Shown piece by piece: positions 36,902 through 44,769 of a DNA stretch of 64,000 bases. The DNA comes from a beta proteobacterium L13 (GTDB taxonomy: Bacteria; Pseudomonadota; Gammaproteobacteria; Burkholderiales; Chromobacteriaceae), in assembly GCA_000335715.1 (NCBI GenBank), contig AMYZ01000001.1, positions 343,163 through 407,162 on the forward strand, in the 5' to 3' direction. Below the pieces are notes generated by a model. That model made no database searches and was not told the DNA's origin. It saw nothing but the letters and a program-made list of their open reading frames with translations. Numbering within the stretch: the first letter of the stretch is position 1; each line of letters begins with the position of its first letter. The translations under genes were made by a program, and so were the position numbers.

Positions 36902-37669
36902 TCAGCTGCTGTGTGCACACAGCACCGTATGGCCACCTGCGGTGCGGGCAGGGTGGATGGCCACGCCGAATAAGGGCGCCAGCACGGCAGGGGTGAGAAT
37001 GTCGCGGGCATGGCCGGCGGCTTGCAGCCGGCCATGCTGCAGCAGCAGCACGCGGTCGGCGTAGGCCAGCGCGGCGTTCAGGTCGTGCAGCACCACCACG
37101 GTGGTGAGCTGGCGCGCTTGCGTTTGCTCGCGCACGCTGCGCATCACCTGTACCTGGTGTTGCAGGTCCAGCGCGCTGATCGGCTCGTCCAGCAGCAACA
37201 GGCCGGGCTGGCGCAGCAGCACCTGCGCCAGGAATACCATCTGGCGCTGGCCGCCGCTGAGCTCGCACAGCCGGCGTTCGGCCAGCGCCGCCAGGCCCAG
37301 TGCGGCCAACTGCTGCTGTACCGCGGCGCGCTGTTCGGCGCTGACGCACCAGCCCAAGGCCCCCAGCTGCCCTAGCAGCACCGCTTCGGTCACGCTGAGG
37401 CGGCTGCGCGTGCTGCAGTCCTGCGGCAGGTAACCGCACGCCGCGTGCAGCTGGCCGCCGCGATGCAGCGGCAGCGCCTGGCTCTGCCACTGCAGTTGGC
37501 CGCGTGCCGGCAGCAGGCCGGCCAGCGTTTTCAGTAGCGTGGTCTTGCCGCTGCCGTTGGGGCCCAGCAGGGCGGTGACTTCGCCCGGCCGCGCCTCGAA
37601 CGACACATCGTGCAGGATGGTCTGGCGCCCCAGGCTGACGTTCAGTTGTTGTGCCTGCAGCATTACCAT
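36902..37669 (-). CDS. FecE/FepC-type ATPase of a metal-chelate ABC importer
   Basis: 255 residues. Walker A LLGPNGSGKTTLLKTLAGLL, signature LSGGQRQMVFLAQVLL, Walker B LLLLDEPISALDL, VVLHDLNAALAYADRVLLLQ (H-loop region of the FepC/BtuD family). The start overlaps the permease stop; two ATGs six bp apart (MVMLQ) are possible. Third gene of SBP-permease-ATPase; energises uptake of siderophore, heme or cobalamin-like cargo. Confidence 0.93.
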   Translation of the reverse strand: MVMLQAQQLNVSLGRQTILHDVSFEARPGEVTALLGPNGSGKTTLLKTLAGLLPARGQLQWQSQALPLHRGGQLHAACGYLPQDCSTRSRLSVTEAVLLGQLGALGWCVSAEQRAAVQQQLAALGLAALAERRLCELSGGQRQMVFLAQVLLRQPGLLLLDEPISALDLQHQVQVMRSVREQTQARQLTTVVVLHDLNAALAYADRVLLLQHGRLQAAGHARDILTPAVLAPLFGVAIHPARTAGGHTVLCAHSS

Positions 37670-38703
37670 GCCCCCGGTTTGCTGCGCATCACCAGCAGCA
37701 GGAAAAACGGCACGCCGACGGCGGCGGTGACGATGCCGATGGGAATCAGCGCCCCCGGCGACAGCCATTTGCCCAGCAGCGACGACAGCGACAGCAGTAG
37801 CGCGCCGCACAGCGCGGCGCCGGGCAGCAGCAGGCGCTGGTCTTCGCCCAGCAAAAAGCGCGCGATGTGCGGCGCGATCAGCCCGACAAAGCCGATGGTG
37901 CCGACAAACGCTACTGCCGCGCCGGTGAGCAGCGACACGATGGCCAGCGCGCGCCAGCGCAGCGCCGTCACGTTGACGCCCAGGCTTTGCGCCCGCTCGT
38001 CCGACAGCCCCAGCGCGGTAAAGCGCCAGGCATCACGCAGCAGCAGCGGCAGGCACAGCGCCAGCACGGCGGCCACCAGCCCCAGCTTGGGCCAGCTGGC
38101 TTTGTACAGGCTGCCGAACAGCCAGAACACGATGGCCTGCAGCGCCTCGGGCGAGGCCAGGTATTGCAGCAGCGACAGCAGCGCCTGGAACAGAAACAGC
38201 AGCGCAATGCCGCCCAGCACGTAGCTGTCGGCCTGGCCGCCCTTGGCGCGGCCGATGCCCAGTACCGCGCTGCAGGCAATGCCGGCAAACAGGAACGCCG
38301 CCAGCGGTACGGCGACGGTTTCCGGCAGCGGCAGCGCGCTGCCCAGCACGATCACCAGCGCCGCGCCAAAGCCGGCGCCGGCCGACACACCCAGCGTGTA
38401 GCTGCTGGCCAGCGGGTTGTGCAGCACGGTTTGCATTACCAGGCCGGACAAGCCCAGCGCGGCGCCCACCAGCAGCGCCATCAGCGCCACCGGCAGGCGG
38501 ATCTGCCACACGATCACGTCGCTGCCGCGTTCTACTGCGCTGCCAGCCAGCGCGGCGGCGACCTCGCGCAGCGGCAGCATCGACGGGCCGCTGGCCACGT
38601 CCAGCAGCAGCGACAACAGCAGCATGCCGGCCATCAGCAACAGCATGGCCAGTGCGGGCGCCAGCCGGCGGTGGGCGGGCAGGGGCAGGCTGAGTGTGTT
38701 CAC
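37663..38703 (-). CDS. FecCD/BtuC-type permease
   Basis: 346 residues, about ten helices. IRLPVALMALLVGAALGLSG, MQTVLHNPLASSYTLGVSAG, VNVTALRWRALAIVSLLTGA and GTIGFVGLIAPHIARFLLGE are hallmark segments of the FecCD family. Overlaps the binding-protein stop by 4 bp. Confidence 0.94.
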   Translation of the reverse strand: MNTLSLPLPAHRRLAPALAMLLLMAGMLLLSLLLDVASGPSMLPLREVAAALAGSAVERGSDVIVWQIRLPVALMALLVGAALGLSGLVMQTVLHNPLASSYTLGVSAGAGFGAALVIVLGSALPLPETVAVPLAAFLFAGIACSAVLGIGRAKGGQADSYVLGGIALLFLFQALLSLLQYLASPEALQAIVFWLFGSLYKASWPKLGLVAAVLALCLPLLLRDAWRFTALGLSDERAQSLGVNVTALRWRALAIVSLLTGAAVAFVGTIGFVGLIAPHIARFLLGEDQRLLLPGAALCGALLLSLSSLLGKWLSPGALIPIGIVTAAVGVPFFLLLVMRSKPGAW

Positions 38704-39809
38704 GGTTTCAGCGTCACCATCCAGCTACCGCTGTACTTCACCGGCAGGTAGCGCTCGTGGAACTGGCGCAATTCGGCCACCGGATTCACGTCGGCAAACT
38801 GCGCCGGGTACAGCTGCTTGGCGATGAACTGCATGGCGGTGTAGTCCACCAGCGTGCGCGCCAGGCCGTGGTCCAGCGTGTACACGTGCTGTTGCTGCAC
38901 CGCTTTCAGCGTGTCCCAGCCGGCGCGCTTGGTGTAGGGCTGCAGCGTGGCGCGGGCAGTGGCGTCGTCCGAGGCGTAGCCCAGCTTTACCGCTTTGGGG
39001 CGGTTCTGCCACGAGGAGCCGGCGATGATCACGTGCTCCGGGTTGGCTGCCAGCACCGCTTCCGGGTTCAGCGGGCCCCAGTTCGCGCTAATGCGGCCGT
39101 TGGCGATATTGTCGGCGCCCAGGTTGTCCAGCATCTGGCCCCACATGGTGTCGCGGTAGGTGTTGCCGATGGTGTCAGCGCCGTCACGGCCCAGCTCCAC
39201 GTACACCTTGGGCTTGGCGGTGGCCTTGGCGCGCGCGATGCGGGCCATCACGTCCTGGTATTTCTTCTGGTACAGGCTGGCCAGTGCTTCGGCGCGCTGG
39301 TCGGCGCCCATCACCTTGCCTAGTACGCGGGTGCTAGCCAGGTGGCGTTCCAGCGTTTGCGCGTTGTAGTCCACCACCACGATGGGGATGCCGGCCGCGC
39401 TCAACTGCTGCGCCGCCGGGCCCAGCGCCTTGTAGCCCCACTCCGGCAGGATCAGCACGTCGGGCTTCAACGCGATCACTTTTTCGGCGCTGAAGCTGTT
39501 GTCGTCGGTAAAGCCCACGTCCGGCAGGTCTTTCAGCTGCGGAATCACATCCAGGTAGCGTGCCCAGTTACCGGCGCGCCAGCCGGCCCAGCCGGTCTTG
39601 CTGATGCCCACCACGTTCTGCCACGCCTTGGCGCCGGCAATAGCGGTGAATTCTTCAAAGTGGAAGCCCAGCACCACGCGCTTGGCCGGCGCATCCACGG
39701 TGACTTCGCGGCCGCTGACGTCGGTGAACTTCACCGGTTTGGCCAGCAGGGTGGTGGCGGGCAGCAGGCACAGGGTGGCCAGCAGGATAGGGCGGGAAAA
39801 GACAGGCAT
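38700..39809 (-). CDS. Periplasmic metal-chelate binding protein
   Basis: 369 residues, cluster A-II (PF01497) type. Signal peptide MPVFSRPILLATLCLLPATT then LLA-KPVKFTDVSGREVTVD, RVVLGFHFEEFTAIAG, KPDVLILPEWGY, DYNAQTLERHLASTRVLGKV. Start at ATG 39809 preferred over an upstream TTG because of a GGAG just before it. The cargo may be ferric siderophore, heme or another chelate; sequence alone does not decide, and no TonB receptor is adjacent. Confidence 0.85.
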   Translation of the reverse strand: MPVFSRPILLATLCLLPATTLLAKPVKFTDVSGREVTVDAPAKRVVLGFHFEEFTAIAGAKAWQNVVGISKTGWAGWRAGNWARYLDVIPQLKDLPDVGFTDDNSFSAEKVIALKPDVLILPEWGYKALGPAAQQLSAAGIPIVVVDYNAQTLERHLASTRVLGKVMGADQRAEALASLYQKKYQDVMARIARAKATAKPKVYVELGRDGADTIGNTYRDTMWGQMLDNLGADNIANGRISANWGPLNPEAVLAANPEHVIIAGSSWQNRPKAVKLGYASDDATARATLQPYTKRAGWDTLKAVQQQHVYTLDHGLARTLVDYTAMQFIAKQLYPAQFADVNPVAELRQFHERYLPVKYSGSWMVTLKP

Positions 39810-39867
39810 GCGGGGCTCCGGCAACGGAAGGAAAGGCCGGATTATCGATAAACGTTGGCCGCAGGGG

Positions 39868-39886
39868 CTGCGACATAGTGTCGCAG
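39868..39886. promoter_or_regulatory. Short palindrome upstream of the metal-chelate importer
   Basis: CTGCGACA-TAG-TGTCGCAG, perfect 8-bp arms, 59 bp from the SBP start. Another small palindrome TTATCGATAA sits near 39842. Either may be an operator; I cannot match them to a known regulator. Confidence 0.4.
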
Positions 39887-40006
39887 GGTGGCTGCCAGGC
39901 GCGGCTGCATTTTTATACCGTGTTTACACCGCACAGCCAGCATTTAGCACGATCTTTCGATGGCGCGCCCTACAGTGGCAGGGTTGCTCCCCTTATCGAG
40001 GTAATC

Positions 40007-40108
40007 ATGCAAGATCTGATCTGGCTGGGCGGGCTGGTGCTGCTGTTTGGCAGCACTTTCGGCCTGCTGCGCGTTTATCACACTTTGTCCGGCAGGAGGG
40101 CGTCATGA
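40007..40108 (+). CDS. 33-residue membrane miniprotein leading the kdp operon
   Basis: [20 protein letters not shown] followed by [13 protein letters not shown]: one hydrophobic helix and a basic tail. AGGTAATC lies just before the ATG and its stop codon overlaps the kdpF ATG by 4 bp, strong evidence that it is translated. Not KdpF itself, which follows. It may be a small accessory or regulatory peptide of the Kdp complex; similar short genes sit before kdpF in some other bacteria as far as I recall, but no function is established. Confidence 0.7.
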   Translation: MQDLIWLGGLVLLFGSTFGLLRVYHTLSGRRAS

Positions 40109-40197
40109 CCCTGCTGACACTGACCGCGGCCGTATTGGCTGTACTTTTGGCAGGCTGGCTGGTGCATGCGCTGCTGCACGCGGAGGACCTGCCATGA
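40105..40197 (+). CDS. kdpF: KdpF, small subunit of the K+ P-type ATPase
   Basis: 30 residues: [20 protein letters not shown] then [10 protein letters not shown]. One membrane helix and the typical HALLxAE(x)L end match KdpF, which stabilises the KdpABC complex. GGAGG precedes the start by 5 bp. Its stop overlaps the double ATG of kdpA. Confidence 0.88.
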   Translation: MTLLTLTAAVLAVLLAGWLVHALLHAEDLP

Positions 40198-41882
40198 TGC
40201 TGACTTTCTACAGCCTGCTGGCCCTGTTCATGTTGCTGCTCACGCTGTCTGCCCGCCCCATGGGCGCCTGGCTAGCACCGTTGGCCGCCGGGCAGGTGAG
40301 CCCGCGCTGGCAAACGCTGGACGCTGCATTGCTACGGCTGGCCGGCATCCGCGATACCGGCATGGGCTGGCGCCAGTACGCGCTGGCAGTGCTGGTGTTC
40401 AACCTGCTGGGCGCGCTGCTGCTGTACGCGCTGCAACGCCTGCAAGGCGTGCTGCCGTTCAACCCGCAAGGCATGGGCGCGGTGGAGGCGGGCTCGGCGT
40501 TCAATACCGCCATCAGCTTTGTCTCCAATACCAACTGGCAGGGCTACGCCGGTGAAAGCACCATGAGCTACTTCACCCAGATGGCCGGCCTGGCGGTGCA
40601 GAACTTCCTGTCCGCCGCTACCGGCATTGCAGTGGCGTTTGCGCTGATGCGCGGCTTTACCCGCCGCGAAAGCGCCGACCTGGGCAACTTCTGGGCCGAC
40701 GTGCTGCGGGTGTCGGTCTACCTGCTGCTGCCGCTGTCGCTGCTGCTGGCGCTGCTGTTCGTGCAGCAGGGTGTGCCGCAAACCTTGGCCGCGTATAGCG
40801 ATTACACCGCGCTGGCCGGCCACGCGCAGACGCTGGCGCTGGGCCCGGTGGCGTCGCAAGAGGCCATCAAGCTACTGGGCACCAACGGCGGCGGCTTCTT
40901 CAATGCCAACTCGGCACACCCGTTCGAAAACCCCACCGAGCTCGTCAACCTGCTGCAGATGCTGGCTATCTTCCTGATCCCCGCCGGCCTCACCCACGCC
41001 TTTGGCCGCTTGGCGGGCGACCGTCGCCAGGGCTGGGCGCTGTACGCGGCGATGAGCGTGATCTTCATCGCCTGCGCCATCGGTGTGATGGCCGCCGAAA
41101 GCCAGGGCAACCCGCTGTTGGCCGCGCTGGGCGTGGACGGCAGCAGTGGTAACTGGGAAGGCAAGGAAGTGCGCTTCGGCATGGCCGCCAGCAGCCTGTT
41201 CATTACCGTCACCACCGCCGCCAGCTGCGGCGCGGTGAACGCCATGCACGATTCGCTCACCGCGCTGGGCGGCATGCTGCCGATGTGGCTGATGCAGCTG
41301 GGCGAGGTGGTGTTCGGCGGCGTGGGCTCCGGCCTGTACGGCATGCTGGTGTTTGCCGTGCTGGCGGTGTTCGTGGCCGGGCTGATGGTGGGCCGCACGC
41401 CGGAATACCTGGGCAAGAAGATCGAGGCGTTCGACATGAAGATGGTGGCGCTGGTGATCCTCACCACCCCGGCGCTGGTACTGGCCGGCAGCGCCGCCAG
41501 CGTGCTGCTGGCACCAGGTCTGGCCGGCCTGGCCAACCCTGGCGCGCACGGCTTCAGCGAGGTGCTGTACGCGTTCAGCTCGGCGGCCAACAACAACGGC
41601 AGCGCCTTTGCCGGCCTGTCGGCCAACACCCCGTACTACAACGCGTTGCTGGGCATTGCCATGTGGCTGGGCCGCTTTGCCGTCATCGTGCCGGTACTGG
41701 CGCTGGCCGGCAGCCTGGCGGCCAAGAAGACGCTGGCCACCACCAGCGGCAGCATGCCCACCCACGGCGGCCTGTTCATCGGCCTGCTGGTAGGCAGCGT
41801 GCTGCTGGTGGGCGCACTCACCTATCTGCCGGCACTGGCGCTGGGCCCGGTGGCCGAGCACCTGATGATCTGGGCGCGTTAA
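40194..41882 (+). CDS. kdpA: K+-transporting ATPase subunit A
   Basis: 562 residues (or 561 from the second ATG). Potassium-selective channel-like subunit with four selectivity-filter loops: [59 protein letters not shown] and [20 protein letters not shown]. Length fits E. coli KdpA. Moves K+ from the periplasm into the KdpABC complex. Confidence 0.97.
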   Translation: MMLTFYSLLALFMLLLTLSARPMGAWLAPLAAGQVSPRWQTLDAALLRLAGIRDTGMGWRQYALAVLVFNLLGALLLYALQRLQGVLPFNPQGMGAVEAGSAFNTAISFVSNTNWQGYAGESTMSYFTQMAGLAVQNFLSAATGIAVAFALMRGFTRRESADLGNFWADVLRVSVYLLLPLSLLLALLFVQQGVPQTLAAYSDYTALAGHAQTLALGPVASQEAIKLLGTNGGGFFNANSAHPFENPTELVNLLQMLAIFLIPAGLTHAFGRLAGDRRQGWALYAAMSVIFIACAIGVMAAESQGNPLLAALGVDGSSGNWEGKEVRFGMAASSLFITVTTAASCGAVNAMHDSLTALGGMLPMWLMQLGEVVFGGVGSGLYGMLVFAVLAVFVAGLMVGRTPEYLGKKIEAFDMKMVALVILTTPALVLAGSAASVLLAPGLAGLANPGAHGFSEVLYAFSSAANNNGSAFAGLSANTPYYNALLGIAMWLGRFAVIVPVLALAGSLAAKKTLATTSGSMPTHGGLFIGLLVGSVLLVGALTYLPALALGPVAEHLMIWAR

Positions 41883-41895
41883 GCAGGAGACCAAA

Positions 41896-44034
41896 ATGAC
41901 TGACAAAAAAGCAAGCTTGCCGCTGTTCGACCCGGCATTGCTGAAGCCGGCGCTGCGCGACAGCGTGCGCAAGCTGGCGCTGCGCGAGCAGCTGAAAAAC
42001 CCGGTGATGTTCGTGGTGTACCTGGGCAGCGTGCTGTGCAGCGTACTGTGGGTGATGGCACTACAAGGGCGGGGCGATGCGCCGGCCTGGCTCACCGGCA
42101 GTATTGCCGTGTGGCTGTGGTTTACCGTGCTGTTTGCCAACTTTGCCGAGGCGCTGGCCGAGGGCCGCAGCCGCGCCCAGGCCGCCAGCCTGAAGAGCCT
42201 GAAGAAAGCCACCATCGCCAAAAGGTTGGCCGCACCGCAGCGCTACGGCGCCGCCTTTACCGTGGTGGACGCCAGCGACCTGCGCAAGGGCGACGTGGTA
42301 CTGGTGCAGCACACCGACCTCATCCCCTGCGACGGCGAGATCATCGAGGGCATCGCCAGCGTGGACGAGTCGGCCATCACCGGCGAGTCGGCCCCGGTGA
42401 TCCGCGAATCGGGCGGCGACTTCAGCTCGGTGACCGGCGGTACCCGCGTGCTGTCGGACTGGATCGTGGTGCGCGTCAGCGTGAACCCCGGTGAAACCTT
42501 CATCGATCGCATGATCGCCATGGTGGAAGGCGCAAAGCGCCGCAAGACGCCCAACGAGATTGCGCTCACCATCCTGCTGCTGGCGCTGACGCTGGTGTTC
42601 CTGATGGTGACGGTGACGCTGCTGCCGTTCTCGGTGTACAGCGTGGGCGCCGCCGGCAGCGGCGAGGTGATCTCGCTGCCGGTACTGCTGGCGCTGCTGG
42701 TATGCCTGATCCCCACCACCATCGGCGGCCTGCTGTCGGCCATCGGCGTGGCCGGCATGAGCCGGCTGATGGCGGCCAACGTGATTGCCACCAGCGGCCG
42801 TGCGGTAGAAGCCGCCGGTGACGTAGACGTGCTGCTGCTGGATAAAACCGGCACCATCACCTTTGGCAACCGCCAGGCCTCCGCCTTTATCGCCGCTGCC
42901 GGTACCACCCCGCCTGCGCTGGCCGAGGCGGCCTGGCTGGCATCGCTGGCTGACGACACGCCGGAAGGCAAGAGCATCGTGGTGCTGGCGCAGCAGCATA
43001 CCCGCGTACCGGCCGCCCACCACGATGGCGTGCAGAGCGAAAGCCAGCTGGGGCAGGGCACCTTGCAGGCGCTGCACCAGGGTCTGGTACCGCCCGGCGC
43101 CAGCTTTGTGCCGTTTACCGCGCAGTCCCGCATGTCCGGCGTCAACCTGGGCGAGCGCCAGATCCGCAAAGGCGCCGCCGACGCCATCCGCCGCCACGTG
43201 CTGCAGCTGGGTGGCAGCTTCAGCCCGGCGCTGCAGCAGCAGGTGGACGGCATTGCCAGCCGTGGCAGCACGCCACTGGTGGTGGCCGAGGGCGCGCAGG
43301 TGCTGGGCGTGGTGGAGCTGAAAGACGTGGTGAAGCCGGGCATCAAGCAGCGTTTCGCCCAGCTGCGGCAGATGGGCATCAAGACGGTAATGGTGACCGG
43401 CGACAACCGCCTGACCGCCGCCGCCATCGCCGCCGAAGCGGGCGTGGACGACTTCCTGGCCGAGGCCACGCCGGAAAACAAGCTGGCGCTGATACGCGAT
43501 TACCAGCAGCGCGGCCAACTGGTGGCCATGACCGGCGACGGCACCAACGACGCCCCGGCGCTGGCGCAGGCCGATGTGGCAGTGGCGATGAACAGCGGCA
43601 CCCAGGCCGCGCGCGAGGCCGCCAATATGGTGGACCTGGACTCCAGCCCCACCAAGCTGATCCAGGTGGTGGAAATCGGCAAACAGATGCTGATGACGCG
43701 CGGCGCGCTGACCACCTTCAGCCTGGCCAACGACGTGGCCAAGTACTTCGCCATCATCCCGGCGGCCTTTGCCGGCACCTACCCGCAGCTGGGCTTGCTG
43801 AACGTGATGCAGCTGGCCAGCCCGGCGTCGGCGCTGCTGTCGGCGGTGATCTTCAACGCGCTGATCATCGTGGTGCTGATTCCGCTGGCGCTGAAGGGCG
43901 TGCGCTACCGCGCGCTGGGCGCCGAGGCGCTGCTGCGCCGCAACCTGCTGGTGTACGGCCTGGGCGGCCTGCTGCTGCCCTTTGCCGGCATCAAGCTGAT
44001 CGACATGCTGCTGGCCCTGCTGGGGCTGGTGTAA
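41896..44034 (+). CDS. kdpB: K+-transporting P-type ATPase subunit B
   Basis: 712 residues. Catalytic P-type ATPase: phosphorylation motif [13 protein letters not shown], actuator loop [12 protein letters not shown], hinge [20 protein letters not shown] and nucleotide-binding [12 protein letters not shown]. Starts 13 bp after kdpA with GGAG upstream. An in-frame DUS-like repeat encodes KRLAAPQ. Normal length compared with E. coli (682) plus a slightly extended N-terminus. Confidence 0.97.
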   Translation: MTDKKASLPLFDPALLKPALRDSVRKLALREQLKNPVMFVVYLGSVLCSVLWVMALQGRGDAPAWLTGSIAVWLWFTVLFANFAEALAEGRSRAQAASLKSLKKATIAKRLAAPQRYGAAFTVVDASDLRKGDVVLVQHTDLIPCDGEIIEGIASVDESAITGESAPVIRESGGDFSSVTGGTRVLSDWIVVRVSVNPGETFIDRMIAMVEGAKRRKTPNEIALTILLLALTLVFLMVTVTLLPFSVYSVGAAGSGEVISLPVLLALLVCLIPTTIGGLLSAIGVAGMSRLMAANVIATSGRAVEAAGDVDVLLLDKTGTITFGNRQASAFIAAAGTTPPALAEAAWLASLADDTPEGKSIVVLAQQHTRVPAAHHDGVQSESQLGQGTLQALHQGLVPPGASFVPFTAQSRMSGVNLGERQIRKGAADAIRRHVLQLGGSFSPALQQQVDGIASRGSTPLVVAEGAQVLGVVELKDVVKPGIKQRFAQLRQMGIKTVMVTGDNRLTAAAIAAEAGVDDFLAEATPENKLALIRDYQQRGQLVAMTGDGTNDAPALAQADVAVAMNSGTQAAREAANMVDLDSSPTKLIQVVEIGKQMLMTRGALTTFSLANDVAKYFAIIPAAFAGTYPQLGLLNVMQLASPASALLSAVIFNALIIVVLIPLALKGVRYRALGAEALLRRNLLVYGLGGLLLPFAGIKLIDMLLALLGLV

Positions 44035-44058
44035 GCCATTTTTTAGAAAGGTAACCGT

Positions 44059-44676
44059 ATGCAACACGTACTTTCTGGCACCGATAGCCAGGCTGCCCAA
44101 CCCGCCGCCAGCGCCCTGTGGTGGCCCGCCGCCCGCCTGTTGCTGGGCCTCACCCTGCTGCTGGGCCTGGTGTACCCGCTGGCCGTCACCGGCCTGGCGC
44201 AGTGGCTGTTTCCGGCACAGGCGCAGGGCTCGCTGCTGCAACAGCAAGGCCGCACCGTGGGCTCGGCGCTGGTGGGCCAGGCCTTTAGCAAGCCAGGCGA
44301 GTTCTGGGGGCGCCCGTCCGCCACCGCCAGTACGCCGTACAACGGTGCCGGCTCCGGTGGCAGCAACCTGGGCTCGGCCAACCCGGCGCTGGCCAAGGCG
44401 GTGGCCGAGCGTATCGCCGCGCTGAAAGCCGCCGGCCCGCTGCCAGCCGGGCCGGTACCGGCTGACCTGGTCACCGCGTCCGCCAGCGGGCTGGACCCGC
44501 ACATCAGCCTGGCCGCCGCGCTGTACCAGGTACCGCGCGTGGCCGCCGCCCGCCAGCTGGACGCTGGCAAGCTGGAGCAGCTGGTACGCCAGCAGGCGCA
44601 GGTGGCCTGGTTCGGCAGCGACGCCACCGCACGGGTGAACGTGCTGCAGCTGAACCTGGCGCTGGCGCGCAGCTGA
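44059..44676 (+). CDS. kdpC: K+-transporting ATPase subunit C
   Basis: 205 residues. N-terminal helix ARLLLGLTLLLGLVYPLAVT, then GSALVGQAFSKPGEFWGRPS and ASGLDPHISLAAALYQVPRV, the KdpC signatures. Couples ATP hydrolysis to transport. 24 bp after kdpB. Confidence 0.96.
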   Translation: MQHVLSGTDSQAAQPAASALWWPAARLLLGLTLLLGLVYPLAVTGLAQWLFPAQAQGSLLQQQGRTVGSALVGQAFSKPGEFWGRPSATASTPYNGAGSGGSNLGSANPALAKAVAERIAALKAAGPLPAGPVPADLVTASASGLDPHISLAAALYQVPRVAAARQLDAGKLEQLVRQQAQVAWFGSDATARVNVLQLNLALARS

Positions 44677-44700
44677 TACCATTGGCAAGCGCTGTTTGAC

Positions 44701-44740
44701 GCACAAGGTTGGCCGCACGCGGCCAACCTTGTGCTTGTTT
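44701..44740 (+). terminator. DUS-like inverted pair forming a terminator between kdpC and kdpD
   Basis: GCACAAGGTTGGCCGC, 2-nt loop, then its exact complement GCGGCCAACCTTGTGC (44719-44734), followed by TTGTTT. A 16-bp perfect stem that should stop or attenuate transcription from kdpFABC into kdpDE. Confidence 0.85.
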
Positions 44741-44769
44741 CCAGTAACCGATCACGATAAGCCAGAACC

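Noticed and set aside
39839..39853. Fur box before the metal-chelate importer (TTATCGATAA)
   Set aside because: Only a 10-bp palindrome; it does not extend to the 19-bp Fur consensus, so it is not called.
42061..44718. An 885-residue open frame antisense to kdpB and kdpC, and similar long frames opposite glpK (12700-14292), the SBP gene (33467-35092) and nemA (15822-17417)
   Set aside because: They mirror real genes in GC-rich DNA, are rich in Gln, His, Gly and Arg, and show no known domain or ribosome site.
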